A stretch of 64,000 nucleotides of DNA from Oxyruncus cristatus (taxonomy: Eukaryota > Chordata > Aves > Passeriformes > Cotingidae): assembly GCA_013399855.1 (NCBI GenBank), contig VXAY01000767.1, forward strand, positions 2,350,023-2,414,022. The letters run 5' to 3'. The stretch's first letter is position 1, and every line of letters starts with the position of its first letter. Positions 1 to 13,200 of this stretch are shown one piece after another. The position numbers and the translations under genes are program-made. The notes beneath the pieces were generated by a model. The model made no database searches. It was not told the DNA's origin and saw only the letters and a list, made by a program, of their open reading frames with translations.

Positions 1-2797
1 AAATACTTTATGGTTATTCAGTTTTAGTACCATGTATGCCTGTCTATCCCCCAGTCTTCGGTATGATAATTGCAAGGAGTTACTCTGAATGGATCATCAG
101 TTGTTACGTATGACTGGACGTGACCAGGTTGGGGAGCAATGTGAAATATTGATCATTTGTATGTCAGGTGTTGGATGGCAGTGTAAAGCCATGACAAGAA
201 AAAAGTGTGTAGTATTTTTTCCTTAAAACAAGGCACGGAGATAGTTGATACAAGGGTAGAGTATTAATTACTCAAGTGCCATGGTACCTCTGTAAATTCC
301 CATTTAAAGAACTCTGGCTTCCACTTGTATGATACATAGCTGGCAGTTGTTAATGAACTCTTGCAGATGAGAAGTTATTTTGTGCTTTTCAATTTTTTTT
401 TTCCGGAAAAAGGTGTGACCACACACCTCCACCAAGTTTATTATGCTGTGCTGATGGTTCATACAATGCTGCAAATTGTTCTATTTACTAAAGCATCTCT
501 AGCCTCAGCACCTGTGGGCTGCTGCATGAAATATACTGTGCGATAACATCAGACTTTCCTTTATTGTTTCTAATTTGGCTCTTGTCCACTTACAAATGTC
601 CTGTGACACTTATACCTACTCACAAATGTAAAAGTTGTTTCCAGCTGTATCAGAAAAGCTGGTTTAAGTAGGACTGGCACAAAGCCTTCTGGATACAGTC
701 TTTTGAATCCACTTCCAAGCTTTTTTCTGTAACAAAGAACAGAGCAAACAACTTCCAAGTACTCTAAATGTAGCAAGACCATCTGTTGACTTCAGAAATG
801 AGCTTAGTAACGGTGATGTCTTTTCTGTTCTATGTCCTGGAACCAGAAAATGCTTAAATTGCCTTTTTTTTGGTTGTTTTTTTTTTTCAAGTGAATTTTA
901 ATACCTATGTTTTGGATTTGAACATATGTTAAGAGACACTTCTAACAGTTGTTTTAGCTGTGTCTAGAAAAGAACATAGAGATTGGAAAAAGGGGTGATA
1001 GGTATAGGGAGGGAACGAGCAAGATTACAGTGTCACTATTCTGGTCTGTAAAAATCTCCAGTCACTGACTATTTCTTGTCTCTCTCTCCCGGTAAATGTC
1101 ACTGTGCAGACACTGATCAGACAGTAGAATGCTTAGGAGTCTATTTTGAGTTAATGGGCTGGTGGAAGTCCAAACTCTGCAACATGATAAAGAAAACTAT
1201 TTTTCTACGCAGAAGCATCAATTTTTCACAACATAGCCACACCCTAGGAAAAAACGGGGAGAAAGGGACTCCGTTTATGGGAAACTCCTATACACAGTTG
1301 CCAGGAACAAGAAGGGAAAGAAAACATGTCTTGTTTACAAAAGTGTGTTTTGATGTACCTTCTATATCACAAGGACTTTAGTTCTGTACAGAATTGACTT
1401 ACACCTTGTATTTGAAAAGAAAACCCTAGAGACATTTTGGACAAATGTCCCAAAATACTGGTGACGAGAGACTTTGAAAAAAACCCTATAGACAACCCAT
1501 CATCCCGAGGACAATGAACTCTCAATGAGGATAGTGCAGTAGAAACTGTGGCTTGAGAGGAGAAAGAATCTTTCATTCAAAGCCCATAAGATCACTTCAA
1601 TTAATATTCAGCATGCTTTCAGGAAACAGCCTAAGAGAGGAATCAAACAGAGTTGTATGACTTCATAACTTTTACAAGTCTCTTTAAAGCACTCCATTAT
1701 TATTCATTCTTCAAAGACAGTCTATGGCAATACAGAATATCAAAGGAGCAGTCTGGAAAAAGCAAGCTTTGAGAACCAATTACTAGAAAGAGATAGTACA
1801 AAATGCATTTATTGTTTGGCTTATCAAGACTGTGATACAAGGATTGATTCAGAGGGGAGCAACCTGCCTTCACGAAATTCTCTGCTGATAAATCACCTGT
1901 CAGAAGTCCTAGGGGAACACACAGCAAACACTGGCATAAATTTAGTACACACATCCATGTACAAACGGCATTTATGGCTGAAGCTGGTGGAAAGCAGTGT
2001 ACTTACATCTTTGCAATGAGTAAGTAGTATCTGGCTGTATATCCTGTAGTTCCAGGTTGTTCCTGAACACTGTAGTCTCTGAATAATATCTTTATTTATC
2101 CAGCACAAGAAGTCCATAAGAGAACTACATGATATCTTCCTATGTCTCCCTGTTTCAGGGCCGACATTCTGCTTGACAAATTAATATTGGATATGATTTT
2201 ACTTTCAGGTTTTAGGAATTTATTGTTTTGTATGTGCTTTACTGCAAAGTTGTAAGGGTTCCATTAAATATATATTTATATTTCCCTCCCCCACAACTCT
2301 TTCACTGCCCCTTGTTATAGATGTGTTTTTGTCTGGGAAGCAGGGATTGGTCAGTATTGTGGGAGTTGTTCTGAGTCATGAGTGAACTTATTTAAAGGAA
2401 AGCTTGTCTTGCTATCTTCTCTAAAGATGCCTGGACTCTGGAATCATCTAATCTCCTCTGTAATATTCATAGTTTGATCCTTCTGACTAACCATGGTCTA
2501 TCCTTAGCTCCCCTGCATGTCACCCTGACCTCTGAAATCTCTATTATAAGCCAGCAAAGTGCAATACCTTTAAAGGAAAGTTTTTAATAGTTAGAGAAAC
2601 GAGGTAAGAGTATGTATGCATGTGCATGTATGTGTTGTGGGAGACAAGGATCAGAGGAATTTAGTGATATCCACATTCCATCTTGAAAAACAAGCTCTGC
2701 ATGACTCAGGAGTTACCTTCCAATCCTTCCCATATTCCTAGTTTAAATGGCAGCTTCATGTTGTAGTTCTTCTATAGAAACAAACTTTAGCTTAAAA
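1..2797. other. Non-coding, AT-rich, no gene seen
   Basis: Only short chance reading frames occur here, on both strands, with no family motif. I see a T11 run at 877-887, an AT-rich stretch near 2262-2284 and a short TG-rich run near 2611-2640. No repeat family was recognised. Confidence 0.75.
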
Positions 2798-3326
2798 TTA
2801 TGTATTTTTTAGCATTAGCACATTAATAACAATCATGGTAACAGCTTTGTCAGGGGTACGTAGAAGCCTTTGCTGCAGGAAGAGTTGGTATATGCAATTT
2901 GCTGTAGTGACTGAAGCAAGAAAAAACATGTTGGGAAGAAAGAATGTGTGACTTAGGCTTTTGTATCTACAAGCTGTTGACACTGCATGCTGTGGTGTGT
3001 GCCAGTGGAACAGGGAAGGAAGGAACAGGGGGAGGTTGGCCCCAATGTGTACCGGTAGCAAAGCCAGCTGCTGGGCTGGGGGATATAAGGTCTCTGACAA
3101 GTTTTGCCCCAGGATCACAGCTAAGGCCCCTGGAATGCTTCTAGGTGAGCATGGCTCAGCTTGTGACCTGTGCAGTGCTTTCATCTGGCTCACCACTACT
3201 TCCCAGGAGGAGACAGGGAGCAGCTCTTGATGGGATGGAGGTAGCCCACAGGGCTGGATCAGTCCTCCAGGGCCTGCCACAGCGAGACAGGCAGTGGCAT
3301 CTGCTGTTGTTGGGAGGTGGGAGGCT

Positions 3327-3394
3327 GCCAAGTTTAACCCTGAGTGTCTGGATGAAGTGGGGGACCGCCAAGTTTAACTCCGAGTGTCTGGATG
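3327..3394 (+). repeat. 40-bp tandem duplication, second copy partial
   Basis: The segment starting GCCAAGTTTAAC at 3327 recurs exactly 40 bases later at 3367. The first 28 or so bases of the two copies differ at only about two positions (CCCTGAG against CTCCGAG), then the second copy diverges after GTCTGGATGA. The high identity implies a recent slippage or unequal-exchange event. Confidence 0.85.
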
Positions 3395-3441
3395 AGGCTG
3401 TGGCAGGAACAGGATGGTGTATCTGGTGATCGCTGCCAGGA

Positions 3442-3475
3442 GGGCTGGGGAGGGAGTCGCTGGGGTGGGAGGGGG
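3442..3475 (+). other. G-quadruplex motif
   Basis: Six runs of three or more G lie within 34 bases, at 3442-3444, 3447-3450, 3452-3454, 3462-3465, 3467-3469 and 3471-3475, with loops of one to seven bases. This meets the usual sequence rule for an intramolecular G-quadruplex on the + strand. Folding in vivo is inferred. Confidence 0.8.
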
Positions 3476-4229
3476 TTTGGTGGAGCTCAGAGACACGTCT
3501 GCAGATAGTTAAGTGGGAAGAAGAGAGTCTTCATTCCAAGAGCCTTAACCTGGCCACAGAAGACCTGAAGACTGGAATGCTTTTTGCAGTATCCTGCCAA
3601 ATGTGCCTGAGGAGACAGTGTCATTTTCCTCCTCTTCTTTCGTCACACGGGCCTGCCAGACCAACAACCCTCTCAAGTAAAAAGAAGCTCCAGGAGGTAA
3701 GTCTTGAATGAACTTCAACTTCATAGGACCACTGGTTAAGTAAAGGTGTTGGATGCTGCCCCTCTGTGCACAACCTGTATGAAAACAGTAGAAATCAAGG
3801 ATTTGGCTCTGCGTGATTGATTTTCCATGCCTTTTACTTTACTATAATGTGGCCAGGCTAGGAGACTCAGCTGCCAGAATAGTTTCTGGAAGGAAGAATC
3901 TACATGACTTAGAGACGATTCTTCTGGTTTCCAAGAGTATGTTTTATTCTGCTTTGCTCTGCTTGTACTTGTTAAATGCTGGACTGTAATTGTAATGGGA
4001 GGCTGTCACACTGGGACAGGAATTTGAGTGATTCACTGCGGAAGATCTTGTGGAAACTGTGCACATCCTGAAGCTATAGATGGAGGTAGATAATAACAGT
4101 TGTTTTTCATTAAAATTATGAATCTAATAAACAAATGAAAATTTCTCCTTTTTCATTTGCAGGCTTGATTGGGAAACTAAAAATGCTGAAAAAAAGGTGA
4201 TACTGTTTTCTACTTAAAACCAGGACTTT

Positions 4230-4247
4230 TTGTTGTTGTTGTTGTTT
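4230..4247 (+). repeat. (TTG)n microsatellite
   Basis: Five to six consecutive TTG units embedded in a T-rich context. A near-identical run occurs at 18514-18530. Confidence 0.9.
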
Positions 4248-4811
4248 GCAAGACTCCTGACACAATTTGACACAATTATTGGGATTTTTTTCCCTTAATA
4301 CTCCCAAAATATTTCTAAACCTTTGAACAAAGGGTTTGGTTGTGGATAAGTTTCAGTAATAGCTTGTACATTATGAACAACAACATAAGGTACTAGTCAC
4401 ATGAAAAATACAAAGCTCTCCATCTATTTTAGACTTCATAGGCTTATTTACATGGTCAGTCCTAATCCTTCTTTGTGTGTGCACGGAGACACAATAAGTG
4501 TACACAGATTGTATGATGTTGTATCTATCACCCGGCACCAGAACAGGGCTCAGCCACAAACACTCCGCTACTTGTAGCAACTTCAGTCTTTTTTATAGAG
4601 TATTACAAGGGATTTAAAAGGCTTGATCTTTAGACTGAAAAAGGAAGGAATTAAAACTATCTTTTGTTTCTTGCTGTTTTTTCCCCTCTCTCCTGCTTGC
4701 CTCTTTCCAAGGATTTATATTCAGATTGGAGCCATAAGTGGTTTCATTCTGCCTTCAGATTTCCCTGCCCTAGAAATACTGTGGCAACTCACAAAAGCCA
4801 GAGAAAAAGTC

Positions 4812-4834
4812 CATAGCACTTTAATAGTGCTATG
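4812..4834. repeat. Perfect short inverted repeat
   Basis: The arms CATAGCACT and AGTGCTATG are exact reverse complements (9 bp) around a 5-base TTAAT spacer. It is too short for a microRNA precursor, and I infer no function. Confidence 0.85.
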
Positions 4835-7074
4835 AATCAGTGATACATGATGATGATAAAGAATAAGGGATGTTAAAACGCATACATACGATAGTAAAAA
4901 GCAGTAAAAAAATTCTTAGATCTAATAAAATCATTGCCCTAGCACAAACCACACTTCCTTATTTAAAATAACAGTAAAGTTAAGCCCATTTATAATTATT
5001 TTTTATTTAAAATGAAATTGTTATAGTTGTTTATTTCATGACCAAAATGTTTTAATCTGGTGTATGATTCATACTGCTAAGAGCAGACAACTATGAACTT
5101 TGTGATTACTCCCTACCTTACTAAATAATTTAGAAATCACTTTATTAACTTTATAAATTAAACAGTAACAGTGCCTTTTGCAAATAGTAAAATCTCCTTA
5201 AATTGTCTTTGGGAATATTTCCTAGAAGTTTATCTGTGCTAGTCATTCCATAACAAAAAATTGTCTTTTACTTGTGACCAGCTGCCACATAGAGCAATAC
5301 TGAAAACTTCTTCTAACTTTTCCCGAGATTGTTTAGATACCAATGACTGAAATGAAATCAGTCCTTTTGTTTCTATGTCAAAAACTTCTTTTATATCATG
5401 TATGCTATATATATCTATTTTACATAGCAAAGATACATGTGACCTTGTCACATTGTTCTAGGATTCAAAGACAGTTATCTCTCTCTCTCACATTTCTAAA
5501 GGGGAAGTTTTATGTGATGATTTAAATAGAAGAAATGTGTCTTCTTTTAAGTTCATGTTCACCGAGGCATTAAGAGGAAGCATTTTAACAGTACCTCTAA
5601 CTCTTATATGCACAACACTCCTAATTGTTTTACAGAGTGATTTCACAGTATTCAATGTCCTATGCATTTCCTGTGCATGTAACACGTATTTAAGGATTGC
5701 TGTTTGCCTCTTCTGCTGCTGAGGCAATATATGGCAAGATTTTTCATTCCACCAAATCAAAACAGTCTACTGGGACACTGACAGTGAAACCAACATTTTT
5801 CAAGATCAGTAGCTCTAAGGCAGACCTTAACAGCTAAGCCTGGCAACCCTAAGAATGTAAGCAGGTAGTTTTTCCAGAAATCTTTGGGTTTGCATTGGGA
5901 AGTTTAAGAGCCCAGTTTTAAGTAGCCGAAAACAGAACGCTATTGGGGTAAAATAGCTTATTTCATATCTGAAAGTTGTTTTGTATTATTTCCTGTCACT
6001 GGATCAGTTGCATCATCCAAGCTAGACAAACATTTCTTTCTTTGGAGTGTTCATTAAATGCTCAGGGATTTTTTTTCTAGTGTCTTAAGCTTGAAATGCT
6101 TAGATTTAAGCAATCTATTTCATTTAGCACCAGAAGGCTAAATGCTGATCAGTGACCTCATGACAGTGGTCACTGTATGATCCCTCCCTCTCAAAATCTG
6201 AAGGTCTAACAGAGGTTGCTGATGACAAGCTGGGGGCTTTGTCTTAAAGCTGACTGTTCCCAAGCTTCTGTGGAGGTACAATGCTGAAGAATGAAATTCT
6301 GCCTGCTTAATACATTGTGTGTTTTGATATTTAGTTCAAAAGAGCAACAAGTGATTTAGTCTGCCAGTTTTCCTTGGCTGTCAAGAGTCAGACTTCCTAT
6401 ACAATCTGTGGCAAGAAATAGTCCTGACACCAAAACAAAACCAGACTGCTGTGTTGCTTAAATAAGGCACTCCAGCAATCTTGTATCTCAGCTTCCTAGT
6501 TATGAAGTGGAGACAAATATACTTCCTGAAGATTTGTGTTTTGGAGACTCCATCCCTCAATGCATAAGAATTGCAAAGGCACAATCTTCTGAACTCAGTA
6601 GAAGGGTCTGCAATTTAGATTATTTGTGAAGTCTTCTAAAATCCATTTTTAAAACATTTTTTTTGCATATATAATACAGAGATAAGAACTAAGAAGTGCT
6701 CTATGAGTTGTTATTTATCATTTCAAGTTCTGGGGTCGGTCCTGAAGCCCTCATGCAGGCAGACTTCTAGGTTTTTTTGTTCATAGACAGCAATTCAAGT
6801 TTACTTAAGGTAAAACGGTTCTACAAGATGTACTCAATTCAGTTTTTGAGGGAAATAATGCCACCTTTCCTACTGTTCTGCTTGGTACAGCTGTTGCAAG
6901 TGACTTTTAGTGGTATTTGGAAGTGAGTAAGGAAAAAGAAAAAGAAAATGTATGTTAAAATTTAAAATAATACGAAAGTACTCAAAGTGCAAATCATTAA
7001 AAGCCATATTCAAATTTATCTAGAGAATTATACTCTCTAATCATGGAAACAAATAATCAGTGTGGGGTTTGGAA

Positions 7075-7215
7075 CATTATGAGACCTGTCAAAAATACAG
7101 CCAATGAGCAGGAATCACAAAATCATTCATTCATCAAATCCATTATGAATGAGCTGCTAATCACAACTAAGCCAAAATTATTGCAGATTATTATGCTTAA
7201 TAATTTAGACCGATG
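7075..7215. promoter_or_regulatory. Candidate conserved non-coding element
   Basis: This AT-rich, non-repetitive stretch carries many homeodomain-like cores (TAAT/ATTA near 7156-7160, 7188-7204) and the string AATCATTCATTCATCAAATC (7121-7140). The texture resembles developmental enhancers. This is only a judgement of sequence style, since no alignment was available. Confidence 0.25.
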
Positions 7216-10200
7216 AATCCAGAAACGGAAGCCCTACTTCCTCTCTGCTCTAGTAGTTTAAGTCTGTTAAAAATCCTAACCTTGAATCTGGTGGGAAGTT
7301 TGCTGTTGATTACAGCAGTTTGCAGGTTTACCTGCTGTTCTTGCTGCTGTAAAAGGAATATCAGTACTAGTGAGTCCAGATGCTACAACTGCTCAGGCAG
7401 CAATGAGAGAGAATTACTGGAAACAGAGTAGTTTCATAAGCACTCAACAAGGAGGAAAGAGAGGTGTAGAAACCAGCAGCTGCCACATTGAGTTGATAAG
7501 CTGTCTGAGGTGGGGTGCAGGAACAAATACGTTTTCACTAGAACTGAGTCTCTTCCACTGTAGGTGGTAAAATGGGGAGAAAAGGTTTGAGAGAAAGAAG
7601 AATAAACAGTAATTCACATCCTCTACAAAAAGGGGGGAAAAGTGTGGAGAGAGAAGTAGAGGTATATTATAAATTCACTAGAAATAATAAAAAAAAGAGG
7701 GACAGAAAAGCAGCTTGAGTGTTACACAGACAGTGGTTAAATGTTTTATAGGCAACCGAGCTACAGAAGGCCAAATTTCTGTCTGTTATGTATTTATATC
7801 AGCAAACCATCAAAGACTGTTTAATATAGCATAAGGAACTGAGATTTGATCTTTCTTTTGTTAGTGGGGAAAAAAAAAAGAAGATAAACCCACAAGACTT
7901 CCTGTTTGGTTTATTAAAGTAAAAAACCCCCTAATTACTACTTATTCCAGCTGGAATAGGCCCACAAGAAATTTGTTTCTAGAAAGGGAGTAACATGGGA
8001 ATCACATTCATAATCAAGAAACTAAAATTTCCAGCTAGTAATGCAGAGTAAAAAGCACTAACAAGAACTGTGAACATGATGGCATTAAAAACTCATTTTT
8101 GCAAGACAGTTGTCCAGAATGGTCTCTCAGAGAGGAAAGAAATTTAATTGTCATAACTTCCCATGAAGTGCATATGGCCCAAATGATTTTGTTGTAGCTG
8201 CTGCTGAGCATTTCTGCTAGGATACAGTTTAATTTACATTTGCAAAGATCCCCTTTCAGTAGAGGCTTTTATGGTGCTTAGAGTGGTATAACCTTGGTTA
8301 AAGTCCAAGTTTTATAGGTGTAGGGCAAAGCTCAAACATTTAGTAAGATGTGTATAAGCCACCTTTGACCAACCATTAATGCCTGGCATCGAGAAAGGGG
8401 AAATTCCAGCTAGTCTGAGATCTGAGATCATGTCCAAACTCTTTAATGGATATCTGATTCTGAAAGTTTTTTACCGTTTCAAGTCAGGCTTTGAGGTTTC
8501 CTGGTTCTCTATGGGGGACGCAGTCGCAGCTGGGCTGGGGCTGAGCGGGGCTGACCACGGTTACTGACAGGGATAGTTCTTCCTCTGCTGTGTTCGGTGC
8601 GTTTGACAGTGACATCTGGTGACCAGTTTAGTTAAATGCAGGTTCGTGCTTCAGGGCTCGTTTCTGTCAGCTCGTCTCTACCTTCAGTGTGGTAAAAAGT
8701 CCGTAATCTGAAAGCAAGGACTTGGCAAAGGCACTGTAGTTTCTCCATTTATGGACTCTTGGTGCCTCCTTCCTCCTCTCGCTGTTCCCAGCTGGATGCT
8801 TTTCAGAATGGATGTAGCCAACTGGACTAGAGCTGCTTAAAGTTTTCATAGTCTTTACTGAATTCTCTACATTCTACTTTTATCCCCTGTCTAAGAACAG
8901 AGGAAAATCCCCAAACATTGGTAATAATGTTCCTGCTTACTTTTTGTTTATATGAGGTGTCTGGCAGTAGGAATCTGCTCATCTCTTGTTCTGGTGAGCA
9001 TGACAGAAAAGGCTATTCCTAATTTCTAAACTAGAAAACAGATCTCATGAAAAGAATGAAGAAAATAAGAACAACTAAACTGGGAGAATAGTGTCCCAAC
9101 ATTGCCATCTGATACCCAGGTATTTGTTCCAGAAAGAGTTTTCACTGGATAGGGAGAATGTGGATAAAGGCCCAGACTCCAGCAACAAAATGCTTGTTTA
9201 TAACTGCAGGCCTTTGCATTGCTGAATTTCCTTCCATCTCTGTGACTCTGCACCACAGGGCTATGCAATTCTTTTTGCATGAAAACTTGTTCTCCATAAT
9301 TGTCAAGACCTTTCTATTCTGTCTACCTGAGACTTTGGTACGATGCACCTTCTTGGACCATCTTCTCCTTGGACCAATGTTTTTATTAAAATACTAAGCA
9401 AAATTGGGACTGACATAGACTTCAGAAAGAACACGCCTTTTCTTCCCAATAGTACAAACAGTTGTAATCTCTTCTTACCTACCTAATAGTTACTCTTTTA
9501 ATCAGAATTTTTTCCACTTTAATAATTAATCTCCCTTGAGGCAGTGAAAGCAACTCTTGATTCTAGTCTATTGAGATTAGTTCCAATACATTGAGCATGT
9601 CTAAAAAAGCAGTTATCTTATTGAAGATACTATAGATTACCACAGTCTAGTGTGATAAAACCTTGTGGCATTTTATCACAGTTTTCATTTACCTCTCTGC
9701 CCTAGATTTACTCATTCTATAGTAACGGTACTAAAGCCTTGTAAAATGTCAGTTTTATCCTCTCACTTTCTCCTTTTAAAAATGCACATAGGATGTTTTT
9801 TTGCTGTGGGCCATAGCCTATTGCTGTCAAATTATAGGAACAAATATCCTATCTGCTATATCAGTGATTTTTTCACACCTTTACATGGATTCTATCTACC
9901 CCTTAATTTCAAAGTTTTGTTGTTATTGTCCGAATTTTGGTAATACATAGGATGTGGTAAAAGCTTCACTGCCATGAGATGCCCTACTCTTATTCTCATG
10001 AATGTTATAATCCCTACTGTAAACAGAAGAAAAGCTGTACTTAATTTCTAGGTCAAACTAAATCATCCTTTGCCTCCACTGCATCATGACTGTGTAGAGG
10101 CCTCACTTCTTTGTGCTTTAGCCCATCTGTATTATGAAGTTAAGAACCTGGGTTTTCTTTTCTTTGTAAGTTCATCTAAGCCCTTCTGGGTGATTTTCTG

Positions 10201-13200
10201 TACCTTTCACATCTGAAGAATGCTTTTTGCCAATTAATGCTCTTTCCATTCCTGTATAAGCTCTCTACTTAGTCGTATTTTACATTGAAGTGTCTATTTT
10301 GACAAGTTTTCCTTTCATTTGAGGTTGGAGTTCAGTTTTTTTCATTATTTACACACTTGAATTACTCTGGACAACCTTACCGACTCAGTTTCTCAAAGTT
10401 TGCATTTGAGAGACAAAAATATAATAATAGATCTAATTTTTGCCTATATTGAACTTCTAAGATGAATTAAAGTAGTTCATGATCCCACTATTTTAAAGAA
10501 ATGTGGATGTACTTGAAAACAAAACCATTGTCCTGCACATGAATTTCAATTTTGTGTTGTCAATCTATTCCTTATTAGAACTAGATTTTACAGTTTGGAT
10601 TTTAAGGTCTGGGGCAACATACAGATCTGCTCAGGCCTTTTCCCCTTGGATTTCATGCTCTGTGGATAACACAGCTCACAAAGAGCTTACAAACTTCCAA
10701 GGCTATGGAAGCAGTGTAGTGAGCATGTTACAAAAGAAAAGGGGAGTTAGAGACAATGGCCATACCAAAATAAAAGTATAATTCAGTATGGTATCTAAGA
10801 TATGTGCTTTATGCAGAGGTTTGAAGTAGGCCATAGGAAATGCTGAGTGCTGTCCATCTTTCCCCTTGTTTAGGGAGATTATGGCATCTGAAGAGAGTTG
10901 GTGCTCTAAAGTTCCCAACCTGCTGTTAGTGAGTCAAATGGCTGTAATTTCCCATTGCTTTTTCTCCAGCATCTCTCAGCATTAGGCTATAATGGAGGTA
11001 GAAATCTCATGGCCAGTCTGATTTTCCATGTTTAAAAAGTGGATTACGTGCAGTATTTCTAGGACAAAGAGAAGATCAAACAGATGAAAATCATTGTGAG
11101 CATCTAGTGTTCAAGGTGCTTGGCTGGAATGGGAAGCTCCTGTATCTGGACTCCGCTCTGAGGCTTATTTGTTTTTACCTAATGATAGTTTTAATGTAAA
11201 TTGTGTGTGCAATACTGACTAAAATCTCACCACCTGCTTATTTAATGTATATATAAGGTATATATAGATTCTATTCAATGACATTTTTAACCACCTAGGT
11301 TTGTCCACAGCAGTTCAATCCATAGGCATCATGCCAAAACCATGTTTTCTTAAGCAGCTGATTGTGAAATACAAAACCACGAAACAAACAAATCAGCAAA
11401 ATGTATTCACAACTTCTCAGGCTCCATCAAAACTTTGGTACTTACTATGGACTGTCTCTGAAACTTTCAGGCATAATACAAAGGAAGATACTGTGCTGCG
11501 GGCTTTGACAAATATAGAAATTTCAAAGTAATTAAGAATGCAAACTACTGATTAAAAGTTTTTGAAACACTGTATCAGTTTATGAATCATCTGCCCATTG
11601 GTCATGATATACAGGCAAATGAAAGATTAGCTGAAGGGTATTAATTAAAGAAGATTAAAAGAAAAATGCTACTTATCATGAAAGAGAATGGAATGTGCTC
11701 ATTGTTGAAGTGAACTTCTAACACTTTAATATGTATATAAGCTTATGATGTGTGTTTCACTCATAATTGCCGTATGTGGAATCTGAAACAAGCAGAATGT
11801 GCTCCAGAATTGGCAATTTCTTACAGAGTTGAGATTCTTCAGTCAGCAACTGCTTTTTGAATTAACCAGTCAAATTCAGAGCCTAAATTCCAAATGGATT
11901 CTTCAGTTCAAGATTCTGAGAAACAGAAGTTCTGTCTTTATTTTAGACCTTTAGAGAGATGTGTCCCCAGTGGTGGGACATTTTGTTTCTATATGAGCTC
12001 TTAACTATTCCTGTATTTAGTAGCTTTCTGCTTTATAATAGCAAAAAATAACTGATGTTTTTTGTTCAGGACCAGAACATCCTAGACACTTTAATTTTGA
12101 AAGGTCAAACAGACAAACATTTGATCTCTCTGTTTCTTTTCCAGTTTCTCAAGAATGATGGTAACATTTGGAGTATGTAGCAAAGGTGTCCTAGGTGTAA
12201 AATCTCCCTGTAATGCATGAATGAAAGTGTTACCTTCTGCTAATGTAACTTTCAAAAGCTCCAGATAGTTTATGGGGAGGAAAATCTATTTTAGGAGCCA
12301 ATTTCAAGTGGGAGAGAAGAGGAAATGAGGTCTCTTCGGTATTCCTTCTTCTAGCAGTATTGATGTAAACTTTTCTTTCTCAGGAGAGAAAGATTCCCAT
12401 TTGTTTTTCATTCATATATGTTTAAATGATAGGAAGAGTAAATCACCCCACTAACAAAATCTTATACCTCTTATACCTATATATCATCTTACCAGAATCA
12501 AACTCAAATCTTGAGTGCGTTAGGTAACAAAAGGAGAAGCTGCAAAATACTTTCAAAACTATTTTTCTACTCAATGTTTGGCATTTTTGGGCATATTTTT
12601 CATCTAAAATGTAGAAGCCTGTAAACACAGATTGGTAGTGGCCAGGTCCGGCAGAGTGGTGAGTTGCAGCAGGGCACAGAAGGATTTGCAGTGAAGGACC
12701 ACTGCGTTCTGGACTGCAGCTCTTACCTGCAGCAATGTATAGAGACAACAGAGTGCCTGAAGGTTTTCCCGTTTGTCTTTTTCTCTGATAATAAAGGGCT
12801 GAGAAGTGCTGTGAATCAAAGGATTAGCTACAATCACACAGCTTTCACAGTGAACCGTTCTGCATCCTTCTGTGCTGGCATTGCTTTGTGTTGAAAGAAT
12901 GAGTTGTGATGTGCAGGGACAGGTAAAGCTGTTGTTGCTTCCCAGTAAATGAATGCTAGAGAGTGTCCAAATGCAGGATTTGGATGTGTTTCCCGGATTG
13001 CCAGGGAAGGCAATGAATGAGTGGTGAGGGAAATTTTTCCTACAACATTTATGGTAGCTTGGAGAATTCCTCATCTGTAGTGTTCATATAATTGCTGTGA
13101 TGTAGAGCTGGTTGAACATTCACCCCATTGCAGTGTAATTCATTTTCTTCTGCACCTATGAGCCCCTCTGTTCTCTTTTCGTTCAGAGACAAGGTGGTTG

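Larger units (their letters stand above)
2798..3490. other. G-rich block, unassigned
   Basis: This block is visibly richer in G and C than its surroundings, increasingly so from about 3000 to 3480. It contains the longest open frame in the window (complement 2798-3331, 177 codons), but overlapping frames are open on the other strand too and the translation has no recognisable domain. It could be an old, unrecognised repeat or a non-coding exon. I would not call it a gene. Confidence 0.5.
3491..7074. other. Non-coding, AT-rich, no gene seen
   Basis: No convincing exon or transposon. The stretch holds a (TTG)n run at 4230-4247, a perfect short hairpin at 4812-4834 and AT-rich DNA around 4850-5230. 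The open frames here are short and unrelated to anything I know. Confidence 0.75.

Noticed and set aside
2798..3331. 177-codon open frame on the complement, the longest in the window
   Set aside because: No domain, signal or family resemblance. Overlapping frames are open on the other strand, and the G-rich composition lowers stop frequency.
7213..7431. 72-codon frame with a hydrophobic segment and a Cys-rich CCSCCCK run
   Set aside because: The Cys run comes from a CTG/TGC-rich stretch. There is no initiator context, family match or splice support.
12604..13074. 156-codon open frame on the complement
   Set aside because: No recognisable motif, and + strand frames are also open. Chance is sufficient.
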